Below, piece by piece: positions 26,265 through 34,405 of a stretch of DNA of 64,000 nucleotides (its first letter is position 1; every line of letters starts with the position of its first letter). Source of the DNA: Archangiaceae bacterium (GTDB lineage Bacteria; Myxococcota; Myxococcia; Myxococcales; Myxococcaceae). Under the pieces are notes generated by a model that worked only from the letters and a program-made list of their open reading frames with translations, did no database searches and was not told where the DNA came from. The translations under genes were made by a program, and so were the position numbers. Location of the stretch: the NCBI GenBank assembly GCA_016879935.1, contig JAACJQ010000420.1, positions 1 through 64,000 of the forward strand, given 5' to 3'.

Positions 26265-27621
26265 GGTTCTGGTGGTCGACGACGAGCCCTCGATTCTCGA
26301 GTTCCTCGAGGTGCTGCTGTCGAAGCACGGGCATCAGGTTCGAACCGCGCCCTCGGTCGAAGCCGCGACGAAGGCGCTCACGGCGTCGGTGCCCGATCTC
26401 GTCATCACCGACTTCCGCATCGGCAAGCAGTCGGGCCTCGACGTGGTGAAGGCCGCGCGGGCGCTCAGCATGCCGCCAGAGGTGATCGTGGTGACGGCGT
26501 ACGGAACGCCCGCGTCGGCCGTCGAGGCGATGCGACAGGGCGCCTACGACTACGTCACCAAGCCGTTCGACAACGACGAGCTGATGCTGCTCGTCGAGCG
26601 CGCGATCGAGAAGCGCTCCCTGCGCGTCGAGAACCGGCGGCTGCGCGCGACCTCGGGCATCTTCATGGGGCAGAGCCCCGCGATGCAGGAGGTGTGGTCG
26701 TTGGTGCAGAAGGTCGCGCCCACGCGCGCGACGGTGCTGATCTCGGGCGAGAGCGGCACCGGCAAAGAGGTCGTCGCCCGCGCCATTCACCAGCAGAGCC
26801 CGCGCGCCAGTCAGCCCTTCGTGCCCGTCAACTGCGGAGCGCTCGCCGAAGGGGTGCTCGAGAGCGAGCTCTTCGGCCACGTGAAGGGGGCCTTCACCGG
26901 CGCCTCCTCCGATCGGCAGGGCATTCTGGCGGCGGCGGGTGAGGGCACCGTGTTGCTCGACGAGGTGGGCGAGTTGCCGCTGGGCACCCAGGTGAAGCTG
27001 CTCCGCGTGCTGCAGGAGCGAAAGGTGAAGCCCGTCGGCAGCAGCCGCGAGGTTCCATTCGAGGCCCGCATTCTCGCCGCCACCAACCGCAAGCTCGAAG
27101 ACGAAGTGAAGGCGGGGCGGTTTCGCGAAGACTTGTGGTTTCGGCTCAACGTCATCGTCATCGAGGTGCCGCCCCTTCGACGTCGCCGAGAAGACACGCC
27201 CGCGCTCGCGGAGTTCTTCCTCGGGCGCGTCGCCAACGAGCTTGGCCGACCGGGCCTGCACTTCACGCCCGAAGCCATTGCGGTGCTCCAGGACTATGCG
27301 TTTCCGGGAAACGTGCGGCAGATGCAGAACGTCATCGAGCGGGCGGCCACGTTGAGCGACTTCGACGAGCTCGACGTCTCGTCGCTCCCGCCCATGGTCC
27401 GCGGCGCACCTGGAGAGCCCGAAGCGGCCAGCCCCGAGGTCACGCTCGCTCCCGGCTTCTCACTCGAGCTGCACCTCGACACGCTCGAGCGCAACTACCT
27501 CCACGAGGCCTTGCGCCGGGCAGGCGGCGCGAAGACGAAGGCCGCCAAGATGCTGGGCCTGTCGTTTCGCTCCTTTCGCTATCGCCTCGCGAAGCACGGC
27601 ATGCCCACCGAAGACGTCTGA
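26257..27621 (+). CDS. pilR: Sigma54-dependent response regulator PilR
   Basis: 454 residues, ATG 26257 overlapping the pilS stop. The receiver domain has phospho-Asp in LVITDFRIG. The AAA+ domain has Walker A GESGTGKE near residue 164 and an intact sigma54-contact loop GAFTGA near 211. A C-terminal Fis-type HTH (KTKAAKMLGLSFRSFRYRL) binds DNA. PilR activates pilA with sigma54 polymerase in M. xanthus and Pseudomonas; a -24/-12 promoter in front of pilA here fits that. Unlike M. xanthus, pilA is not the next gene; a 3.2-kb antisense gene intervenes. Confidence 0.96.
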   Translation: MSEVLVVDDEPSILEFLEVLLSKHGHQVRTAPSVEAATKALTASVPDLVITDFRIGKQSGLDVVKAARALSMPPEVIVVTAYGTPASAVEAMRQGAYDYVTKPFDNDELMLLVERAIEKRSLRVENRRLRATSGIFMGQSPAMQEVWSLVQKVAPTRATVLISGESGTGKEVVARAIHQQSPRASQPFVPVNCGALAEGVLESELFGHVKGAFTGASSDRQGILAAAGEGTVLLDEVGELPLGTQVKLLRVLQERKVKPVGSSREVPFEARILAATNRKLEDEVKAGRFREDLWFRLNVIVIEVPPLRRRREDTPALAEFFLGRVANELGRPGLHFTPEAIAVLQDYAFPGNVRQMQNVIERAATLSDFDELDVSSLPPMVRGAPGEPEAASPEVTLAPGFSLELHLDTLERNYLHEALRRAGGAKTKAAKMLGLSFRSFRYRLAKHGMPTEDV

Positions 27622-27635
27622 TTCAGCTCGCGCCC

Positions 27636-30600
27636 TCAGGGCGTCGGCTTGCCGGCTTCTCTTTGGTTGTCGGCGCGCAGGCGGGCCTCGATGCCGTCGA
27701 CCGTGCCTCGCTCCAGCCCACGCATCAGCAGCATGTCTTTCGCCTGCGCGACCGCGCCCGCATCGCCGATGCGCAGCGCGGCCTGCAGGAGCGTTCGAAC
27801 CTGTGGCTCGCGAAGGGGCGCCAGTCGATCGGCCTCGAGGAGCAGCCGCACCGCTTCGGGGTAGCGCTCCCTGGCGCCTGCCTCGAGTGCGCGCCTGACG
27901 ATGACGACGCTGGCCGCGCGCTCCATGTCGAGCACCAGCGAGTCGGCCCACGTCGCGCTCGCCGTCCACCCCGCGTCGGCGAAGAGCTTCCGCTCCTTTC
28001 GGGCGAGGGCCGGGCTCTCGAATGCAGCCACCCGCTGGGTCAGCGTGCGGGTGATTCGAGCGCGAGCTTCTCCATCGGAGATCTCTTGCAGCGTCGCGGG
28101 GGCGACGAAGAGCCAGCCGATCGGGTCATCATCGAGGCCTGGCGCGGGCGTCGGCTCTCCTTCGTCGACCTCACCGAGCGACAGCCGCAGCGCGCGCACG
28201 TCGGCCCGCGCGGTGAAGGACTGGAGGGCTGCGAGCCTTGCCGCAGGTTCCCGCTCCGTGGTGCCGAGAATCACCTTCGCGCGCGCCAGCAAGAGGGGTT
28301 CGGTGATCTTCTCGGCCAGCGTGACGGCCTCGGCGCGTTTGCCCTGGGCCATCGCCACGCGGAACGCTCCGTACGCGCCCAGCGCAGAGGCGGGGTCGAG
28401 CGCGGAGATTGCCCGCAGCGTCGTTGCGGCGTCTGCGCTCATGAAGGGAAGCTGGCAGCCCGGCGTGCCCATGGCGTTCTCGAGCACGTCGAGGGCGAAG
28501 GCCTGTGGGTTCGGCGCGTCGATCATCATCGACGCCGGCAGCGCGCGAAGCGGCAGGTAGGGCAGTGCGGTCAGCACACTGGCGGTGCGGGGCCGTTGTG
28601 CCGCGAACTCGATGAGCCCGTTGTCGTCGGTGCTGATGCGCTTCGCGGTCGAGGGCCGCTCCGGCGTGGTGACGCCGGTGACCCGGCTGGCCATGAAGAC
28701 CGCACGCGCTTCGGCACGGGGGCGGCCGATCATGACGGGGTGACCGAGCAGCCCTTCGGCCTTCGCCACGTCGAACGTGAGCGGCTGGTTCGAGCCCACC
28801 AGGTAGAAGGCGCCGGCTTCGGGCACCCAATAGGTAAGGGTGTGGGGGAAGACGGCGGTGAACGCGCCGAACAGCCCCTCGATCGACTCATCGGGCATCT
28901 CGGCCGGCCCGAACCACGTCGAGAAGACGCCGCCCTCGGCGAGGTTCTCTTTCGCGAGCTCGAAGAACTCGCGGGTGAACAGCGCCGCCGCGACCCAGGG
29001 GTGCGCCGGCATCGAGCTGATGACGTCGTACGAGCCCTGCGCGCGCCGCCCCGTCGTGAGCAGGTGATGCCGAGCGTCGTTGTTCACGAGGGTGAGGCGC
29101 GGGTCCTTCAGTGGAGAGGCGTCGCCCCACATCTCCTCGACGGCGGTGATCACTCCCCGCTCGAGCTCGGCGACCTCGAGGTGTTCGACACCAAGCTTCA
29201 AGAAGACGTCAGCGGTGCCACCTGCGCCCAGGCCGATGAGCAGCGCGCGTCGCGTCTGTCTCGCGTGGAGCCAGGGCGTCGTCGCCACCAGCAACGACTC
29301 TCGCGCCGTCACCGGAGGAACGTCGGAGTGCGAGCCCTGACCGAGCCCGTTGAGCGCAAGCCCGGTGCTGGTCGGGTACTTCGACACGGTGACGGTCGCG
29401 ATGTCGCCTTCGTAGAACGAGGTGATGCTGGAGAGCTGCGCGCGCTGGCTGTTCATGAACGAGAAGTAGTCGTTCGTGTTCGGGCGCGGCGACAGCAGCC
29501 GGGGCTCGGTCTCGGGGAAGAAGGCGGCGATGCCGAGCGCGACGATGGTGGCCACGACGATGACGGGCTTGCGGTCGGAACAGGTCGCGATCGCGAAGAT
29601 CACCGCCGTCACCGCGAGCAGGAGCGACATCAGGTAGATGGTCGCCGAGGAGCCCGTCGACGGCAGCAGGACGAACCCGGTGACGAGCGACCCGACGATG
29701 CAGCCCAGCGTGTTGGCCGAGTAGAGCTGGGCGAGTGTCTTTCCCGCGTTGCGCGCGGCGCCTTCTGCAACGGCGACGAGCGACGGCAACACGGCTCCCG
29801 CCGCGATGGTGGGCAAGCCCAGGAAGATGGCGACGAACACCAGCTCGACGAGGTGCCGCCTCGTTCCGACGAAGCCGGCGTTCGCGAGCGTGCCGACTGC
29901 CCAGTTCATCGCCGGCATCGTGAGCACGAACGCAACGAGCCCGACGAGGACCAGCAGCTGGAAGGTGACGGCGGCGGTGGCGACGTGTCGGGCCCGACGC
30001 GTGACGGCCGAGGCGATCAGACTGCCGATGGCGATGCCCACCAACACCACGACGAGCACCGAGCCGATGCCAAACGAGGTTCCGCGCAGAGAGATGGTGA
30101 ACACCCGCGCCCACACGACCTGCGCCCCCGTCGCGACGAGGCCACCCAGGCCGGCCGCGAAGACGAGCGCGAGCCGCTTTCGGGGGTCGGCGGGCGCGAC
30201 TTCGGCCTGTGGAGCAGGCGCCGCCGCGCCGTCGCCGTCAGCTCGCCGACTGCGCGCGAAGGCGATCGCGGCCACGGTGAGGTTGATCGCTGCCGTCACC
30301 ATCGTCGAGGCGAAGACGCCCAGATATGGCAGCATCAGAAAGGTGACGCAGAACGCTCCGAGGCAGGCGCCGAGGGTGTTGAGCCCGTAGATGAGGGCCG
30401 TGCCCGGGCCGCTCTCGTCGTCACGCTCGATGGTTCCGACCGAAATGAAGGGCAGTGTCGCACCCATCAAGAACGTCGGAGGCAGCAGCAGCACGGCCGA
30501 GACGACGACACGAACTGCCATTCCTCCGACGCCGGTGCCGGGGTCGACGGTGGCGATGACGACCCCAAGGTGCTTGAGCACCGGGTAGAGACCCACGCCC

Positions 30601-30842
30601 AGAAGCCCCGTCATGGCCTCGAGGGCGGCGTAGGTCGCGAGTGGTCGCTTCGCCCCCACGCTCCGGTTGCCTGCCCAGCGCGCGCCCAGCGCGAGGCCGC
30701 CGAAGAACACCGCGAGCACGATGGAGAAAGACGCGGTGGTGGTTCCCAGACTCAGGGTCAGCAGGCGAACCCACAACAGTTCGTACGCGAGGCCCGAGAA
30801 CCCAGAGAAGAGCAGCAGCGGCAGCACCCAGACTCGACGCAC
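27636..30842 (-). CDS. Multi-pass membrane protein with spermidine-synthase-like domain
   Basis: About 1068 residues. The start GTG 30842 is chosen because GGAGGT lies just upstream; a TTG at 30908 would add 22 poorly conserved residues. The N-terminal half has about 12-14 membrane helices (LLLFSGFSGLAYELLWVRLL is the first). A Rossmann domain follows with ALLIGLGAGGTADVFLKLG and YDVISSMPAHPW, the pattern of MFS-fused polyamine-synthase-like proteins. The catalytic Asp of true spermidine synthases (YDVIxxDxxDP) is missing, so aminopropyl transfer is unlikely. The last 300 residues are helical and Ala-rich, perhaps TPR-like. It lies antisense between pilR and pilA and is divergent from pilA. 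Confidence 0.88.
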   Translation of the reverse strand: MRRVWVLPLLLFSGFSGLAYELLWVRLLTLSLGTTTASFSIVLAVFFGGLALGARWAGNRSVGAKRPLATYAALEAMTGLLGVGLYPVLKHLGVVIATVDPGTGVGGMAVRVVVSAVLLLPPTFLMGATLPFISVGTIERDDESGPGTALIYGLNTLGACLGAFCVTFLMLPYLGVFASTMVTAAINLTVAAIAFARSRRADGDGAAAPAPQAEVAPADPRKRLALVFAAGLGGLVATGAQVVWARVFTISLRGTSFGIGSVLVVVLVGIAIGSLIASAVTRRARHVATAAVTFQLLVLVGLVAFVLTMPAMNWAVGTLANAGFVGTRRHLVELVFVAIFLGLPTIAAGAVLPSLVAVAEGAARNAGKTLAQLYSANTLGCIVGSLVTGFVLLPSTGSSATIYLMSLLLAVTAVIFAIATCSDRKPVIVVATIVALGIAAFFPETEPRLLSPRPNTNDYFSFMNSQRAQLSSITSFYEGDIATVTVSKYPTSTGLALNGLGQGSHSDVPPVTARESLLVATTPWLHARQTRRALLIGLGAGGTADVFLKLGVEHLEVAELERGVITAVEEMWGDASPLKDPRLTLVNNDARHHLLTTGRRAQGSYDVISSMPAHPWVAAALFTREFFELAKENLAEGGVFSTWFGPAEMPDESIEGLFGAFTAVFPHTLTYWVPEAGAFYLVGSNQPLTFDVAKAEGLLGHPVMIGRPRAEARAVFMASRVTGVTTPERPSTAKRISTDDNGLIEFAAQRPRTASVLTALPYLPLRALPASMMIDAPNPQAFALDVLENAMGTPGCQLPFMSADAATTLRAISALDPASALGAYGAFRVAMAQGKRAEAVTLAEKITEPLLLARAKVILGTTEREPAARLAALQSFTARADVRALRLSLGEVDEGEPTPAPGLDDDPIGWLFVAPATLQEISDGEARARITRTLTQRVAAFESPALARKERKLFADAGWTASATWADSLVLDMERAASVVIVRRALEAGARERYPEAVRLLLEADRLAPLREPQVRTLLQAALRIGDAGAVAQAKDMLLMRGLERGTVDGIEARLRADNQREAGKPTP

Positions 30843-30845
30843 GCG

Positions 30846-30851
30846 ACCTCC
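30846..30851 (-). promoter_or_regulatory. Ribosome-binding site GGAGGT deciding the start at 30842
   Basis: Read on the minus strand, GGAGGT lies 3 bases before GTG 30842. It is the only strong Shine-Dalgarno near the N-terminus of the membrane/spermidine-synthase-like protein. Spacing is short but workable, which favours this start over the in-frame TTG at 30908. Confidence 0.45.
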
Positions 30852-30899
30852 AGAAGAACGGGCACCGTGCCAGAGAACGCTGGCTGCGCGACTGACAAA

Positions 30900-30918
30900 T
30901 TTCGTCAACGAAAGTGTC
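30900..30918. promoter_or_regulatory. Candidate upstream activator (PilR) site for pilA
   Basis: The palindrome TTTCGTcaACGAAA (30900-30913) runs directly into AGTGTC, so GTGTC ends at 30918. The centre is about 86 bp before the -24 element and about 113 bp before the predicted start of transcription, the usual distance for an NtrC-type activator. Pseudomonas PilR is reported to bind (C/G)TGTC preceded by AT-rich bases, and GAAAGTGTC resembles that. PilR binding here is inference. Confidence 0.4.
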
Positions 30919-30992
30919 GGAGTTCGTCACTCGCAAGAAACTGGGCAGCCCCGTTTCCTTCAGTTACCCTCTGAGCGGGGCGCTACCGCCTC

Positions 30993-31009
30993 TTGGCGCC
31001 GTTCGTGCA
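30993..31009 (+). promoter_or_regulatory. Sigma54 (-24/-12) promoter of pilA
   Basis: TTGGCGCcgttcgTGCA has the invariant GG (30995-30996), ten bases, then GC (31007-31008). The -24 half TTGGCGC and the -12 half GTGCA each differ from consensus (TGGCAC, TTGCA) by about one base. Predicted transcription start is near 31020, giving a 37-nt leader to the pilA ATG. In M. xanthus pilA is known to be sigma54-dependent and PilR-controlled. Confidence 0.75.
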
Positions 31010-31056
31010 CAGAGAACGCGCGGCGAACTTCCTCGTCCACCTCTGACGGAGCAAGC

Positions 31057-31764
31057 ATGACCAACAAGAAGAAGGGCTTCACGCTGATCGAACTCATGAT
31101 CGTCGTCGCGATCATCGGAATCCTCGCTGCCATCGCCATTCCGAACTTCGTCAAGTTCCAGGCGAAGGGAAAGCAGTCGGAGGTCAACGCGAACCTCAAG
31201 GCGATTTTCTCTGCGCAGAAGGCGAACTTCCCCCAGCTCAACGGCTACTGGTCGGACATCGGTGGCATCGGCTTCGCGCCTGAGCGTGGTAACCGCTACC
31301 GCTACGACCTCGGCGCGACTGCCGCGACCGTCGCCGCCGGCACCATCGGCGCCTGCGCTGGCGCCAACCTCCAAGATCGTACTGCCGCCCTCGGCGCTGC
31401 TGCCGCCGGCACCTGCGGCGTCATGGCCGACATCGCCCGTCACGGCGACCAGGTCAACGAGGCCATGCTGGCCGCCCTCGGTGGTTTCGCTGCTGTTCCC
31501 GCCGCGTACGTTCCGGAAGGCACGAACGCCGCTCTGACGGGTCAGGGCGTCAACGGCGCCGTTTGCCCCCAGTGTGACTTCGCCGCTCGCGCGCAGTCGA
31601 ACATCGACAACGACGACCGCGCTGACGTGTGGTGGGTGTCGTCGCAGACCCTCGAGACGGCCGCGGTCACGGGCTGCCCCGGCGCCATGACGATCGCGCT
31701 GATGAACGCGTTCACCTCGGGTACGCCGGCCGTCGTTCAGGACGACGTCTGCAACGAGCAGTAA
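31057..31764 (+). CDS. pilA: Major type IV pilin PilA
   Basis: 235 residues. ATG 31057 (behind GGAG) gives the short class III leader MTNKKKG, cut before FTLIELMIVVAIIGIL, with the conserved Glu at mature position 5. The hydrophobic alpha-1 helix is standard; the rest is an Ala/Gly-rich globular domain. Six cysteines occur, two near the C-terminus (VTGCPG and DVCNEQ) that could form the D-region disulfide. It is the pilus subunit for S-motility. The upstream in-frame region is noncoding. pilG follows after 10 bp with no terminator seen. The leader requires a PilD peptidase, not encoded in this window. Confidence 0.97.
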   Translation: MTNKKKGFTLIELMIVVAIIGILAAIAIPNFVKFQAKGKQSEVNANLKAIFSAQKANFPQLNGYWSDIGGIGFAPERGNRYRYDLGATAATVAAGTIGACAGANLQDRTAALGAAAAGTCGVMADIARHGDQVNEAMLAALGGFAAVPAAYVPEGTNAALTGQGVNGAVCPQCDFAARAQSNIDNDDRADVWWVSSQTLETAAVTGCPGAMTIALMNAFTSGTPAVVQDDVCNEQ

Positions 31765-31774
31765 CCCAACGCGC

Positions 31775-32647
31775 ATGTTGCAGTGGGGTCGCAAGAATCT
31801 CTCGTGGCTCCTTGGAGCGGTCTCGGTTCTCGTTCTCGTCCTGACTCGCGCGGCGCCGTACCCGCTCGAGGCCAGGCACGAGGGAGAGCTGAGGCCGCTC
31901 TTGCTTCGTGGGTCAGTGGCGTCGTCAGTGTCGAAGGCGCACCTGCCCCTGTTGATTGATCTCTACTGGCTCCGGACGCTCATCGGCATGGCCGAGCCCG
32001 AGACCGAGCAGCGAAACAAGAACCTGTACGCGTACGGTGATTTCCTCACCGATCTCGATCCCCGGTTCTTCCACGCCTACTACTTCACCGCGTTGGTGAC
32101 GCCTTACTCGTTGGGCGGCGACAAGTTCGTCAACGGCGATCTCGCGCTGAAGATGGTTCGCAAGGCGCTGGCGCGGTTCCCCGATGATCAGCGGCTGCAC
32201 ATGCAGCACGCGTTTCTGCTGACCTACATCGAGCACGACTCGCGCGCGGCGGTCGAGGTCTTCCTCAAGATGGCCAAGCTGCCCAACGCTCCGGCTGCGG
32301 CCATTGCGTCGGCGACCGCGATATTCATCGAACAGAACGACTTCGACGCCGCGATCGCGCTGGTCTCGGAGGCGATGGGCGAGGGCGGTCACGGCAGCAC
32401 GACGTTGTTGGCCGATCGCAAGAAGCAGCTCGAGATCGAGCGGCAGCTGCGAAGGCTCGACGAGGCGATCAAGGCAGCGGCCGTGAAACTCGGCCATACA
32501 CCCGAGAGCCTCGACGAGGTGATTCAGGCAGGCGAATGGTCTGCTGACGAGACACACGACCAGGAGGGCGGCGAGCTCTCGGTCGAAGCAGGCCGCGGAC
32601 GTTCTTCGTGGTTGGTTGGGCGAATGGAGGGAATTCGGAAGTGGTGA
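31775..32647 (+). CDS. pilG: PilG-like pilus accessory protein
   Basis: 290 residues with one N-terminal membrane anchor (LLGAVSVLVLVLTRAAPYPL) and a helical, TPR-like exported domain (HAYYFTALVTPYSLGGDKF; MQHAFLLTYIEHDSRAAVE). Identification rests mainly on position: directly after pilA and overlapping the ABC ATPase pilH, the M. xanthus order, where pilG, pilH and pilI are described as an ABC transporter system needed for pilus assembly. Its last bases overlap the pilH start. The C-terminal 40 residues are acidic then Gly/Arg-rich and look unstructured. Confidence 0.8.
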   Translation: MLQWGRKNLSWLLGAVSVLVLVLTRAAPYPLEARHEGELRPLLLRGSVASSVSKAHLPLLIDLYWLRTLIGMAEPETEQRNKNLYAYGDFLTDLDPRFFHAYYFTALVTPYSLGGDKFVNGDLALKMVRKALARFPDDQRLHMQHAFLLTYIEHDSRAAVEVFLKMAKLPNAPAAAIASATAIFIEQNDFDAAIALVSEAMGEGGHGSTTLLADRKKQLEIERQLRRLDEAIKAAAVKLGHTPESLDEVIQAGEWSADETHDQEGGELSVEAGRGRSSWLVGRMEGIRKW

Positions 32648-33591
32648 CGGCCGCGGTCTCGACTGAGAATCTCACCAAGATCTACACGCTCGACCTCTTG
32701 AAGGGCCGCAAGCGTGTGGTGGCCCTCGACGGGCTCAACCTGACGATCGGTGAAGGTCACGTGATGGGCGTGCTGGGGCCGAACGGCGCCGGCAAGTCGA
32801 CCACCATCAAGCTGCTGCTGAACCTGATCACGCCGACGTCGGGCAAGGCGCGCCTCTTCGGGCTCGACCCCAGCGACGCGGAGGCACGCCGCAACGTCGG
32901 CTACCTGCCCGAGAACCCGTCTCCGTACGAGTACCTCACCGGAGAAGAGTTCGTTCGGTTCGCGGGTTCGCTCTCGGGCCTGCGAGGCGCAGAGCTGACC
33001 GCGCGCGTGCGCACGGTGCTGGAGCAGGTGCAGATGGACCGGTTCACGGGCGTGCAGATTCGCCGCTACTCCAAGGGCATGACGCAGCGAATCGCGTTGG
33101 CTCAGGCGCTGGTCTCGAGCCCGCGCCTGTTGATTCTCGACGAGCCGACGTCGGGCCTCGACGTGCTCGGTCGCCAGCTCATTCGAGACATCATCCTCGC
33201 CGAGAAGAAGAAGGGCACCAGCGTGCTCCTCTGCAGCCACATCATTCCCGACGTCGAGGCGCTCGCAGAAGACGTGGCGATTCTCATCGGCGGCAAGCTC
33301 GTTCGGTCGGGCCCCGTGAGCGAGATGCTCTCGGACGAGGGCTCGCGCGTCGAGTTGACCTTCGAAGGCGTCGACGCACAGCGCCTCTCGCCGCTGAACC
33401 CCGAGGTGATTCAAGACGGGCGCCGGCTGATCGTTCGCACGGCGGCCGCGTCGTCACGCGCGCTGATCGAGGCCGCCCATCAGGCCGAGGGTCGGCTCAT
33501 CTCGATGCAGCCCATTCGCAACTCCCTCGAAGACGCGTTCCTCGAGGCGCTGCGCAATTCCCAGAACAAGGTCGGGAGTACGATCGAGTGA
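32641..33591 (+). CDS. pilH: ABC transporter ATP-binding protein PilH
   Basis: 316 residues. The start is one of two consecutive GTG codons (32641, 32644) after GGAGG; the second overlaps the pilG stop as GTGA. All ABC motifs are present: Walker A GPNGAGKST, a Q-loop region, signature YSKGMTQRIALAQAL, Walker B LLILDEPTSGLD, and the switch His in LLCSHI. A 90-residue C-terminal extension follows. It should energise the permease PilI. The transported substrate of PilGHI is unknown. Confidence 0.93.
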   Translation: MVTAAVSTENLTKIYTLDLLKGRKRVVALDGLNLTIGEGHVMGVLGPNGAGKSTTIKLLLNLITPTSGKARLFGLDPSDAEARRNVGYLPENPSPYEYLTGEEFVRFAGSLSGLRGAELTARVRTVLEQVQMDRFTGVQIRRYSKGMTQRIALAQALVSSPRLLILDEPTSGLDVLGRQLIRDIILAEKKKGTSVLLCSHIIPDVEALAEDVAILIGGKLVRSGPVSEMLSDEGSRVELTFEGVDAQRLSPLNPEVIQDGRRLIVRTAAASSRALIEAAHQAEGRLISMQPIRNSLEDAFLEALRNSQNKVGSTIE

Positions 33592-34373
33592 ACGGCGTCG
33601 TCAGCATTGCACTCAATGGGTTTCGCGAAGCGCGACGCAACCGCGTCACGTCGGTGCTCTTCGTCTTCGCGTTCATCATGGTCTTCTCGACCACCGTCTC
33701 GGTCGAGTTCACGGTGGCGACGTTCGATCGGGTGATGACCGACTTTGGCCTTGGCGTGATCGGCCTGCTCTCACCGGCGCTCACCCTGTTCCTCGGTACG
33801 GCGCTCATTCCCCGCGAGATCGAGCGGCGCACCATCTTCATGGTGGTGGCGAGGCCGGTCAGCCGCTCTGCCTTCCTGGTCGGCCGGTACATCGGCAACG
33901 TCATCACCGTCGCGTTCCTCGTGCTGGTGATGGGGGCCTTGTTCCTGCTCCAGATGCAGTTCGCCGGCGCGACGTCGACCTACAGCTCCGGAATTCACCG
34001 CGAGCACCTCATCGCGCTCTACGGACTCCTGCTCGAGGTGGTGCTGTTGACGGCGGTGAGCTTTCTCTTCGCAGCGGCGTCGTCGCAGTACGTCTCGGCC
34101 CTGTCGGTCACCTGTCTCTACTTCATCGGCCACATGTCGGAGGACCTGTACACGCTCGCTGGCCGCTCGAAGAGCGACGTGATTCGCGTCGTCGGGCGCG
34201 CGATCTACTACCTGCTGCCGAACTTCGACCGGCTCGACTTCAAGGCGAGGGCGACCTACTTCGACCCGACCTCGAACGCAGAGCTGCTGTCGACGACCGG
34301 CTACGCGCTCGCCTACACGGTGCTGGTGCTCATCGTCGCGACGCGGATCTTCGAGCGCCGGGACTTCAAGTAG
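33588..34373 (+). CDS. pilI: ABC transporter permease PilI
   Basis: 261 residues with about six membrane helices (SVLFVFAFIMVFSTTVSV; LGVIGLLSPALTLFLGTAL; VITVAFLVLVMGALFLL; and others), the ABC-2 type permease plan. It begins at GTG 33588, overlapping pilH by GTGA. In M. xanthus pilD (prepilin peptidase) follows; here pilS2 follows after 32 bp, so pilD is absent or moved. Confidence 0.9.
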   Translation: MNGVVSIALNGFREARRNRVTSVLFVFAFIMVFSTTVSVEFTVATFDRVMTDFGLGVIGLLSPALTLFLGTALIPREIERRTIFMVVARPVSRSAFLVGRYIGNVITVAFLVLVMGALFLLQMQFAGATSTYSSGIHREHLIALYGLLLEVVLLTAVSFLFAAASSQYVSALSVTCLYFIGHMSEDLYTLAGRSKSDVIRVVGRAIYYLLPNFDRLDFKARATYFDPTSNAELLSTTGYALAYTVLVLIVATRIFERRDFK

Positions 34374-34405
34374 TCATCACCACGTTCTGAGGCGACAATC
34401 GCAGC

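Noticed and set aside
27631-27643. CGCCCTCAGGGCG between pilR and the antisense gene
   Set aside because: One-base loop and no T-run; too small to be a convincing bidirectional terminator.
27135-30974. Long open frame on the plus strand antisense to the MFS/spermidine-synthase-like gene
   Set aside because: Composition is Arg/Gly/Glu/His-biased with no recognisable motifs, and the opposite strand encodes a clearly motif-rich membrane protein; it is a high-GC shadow.
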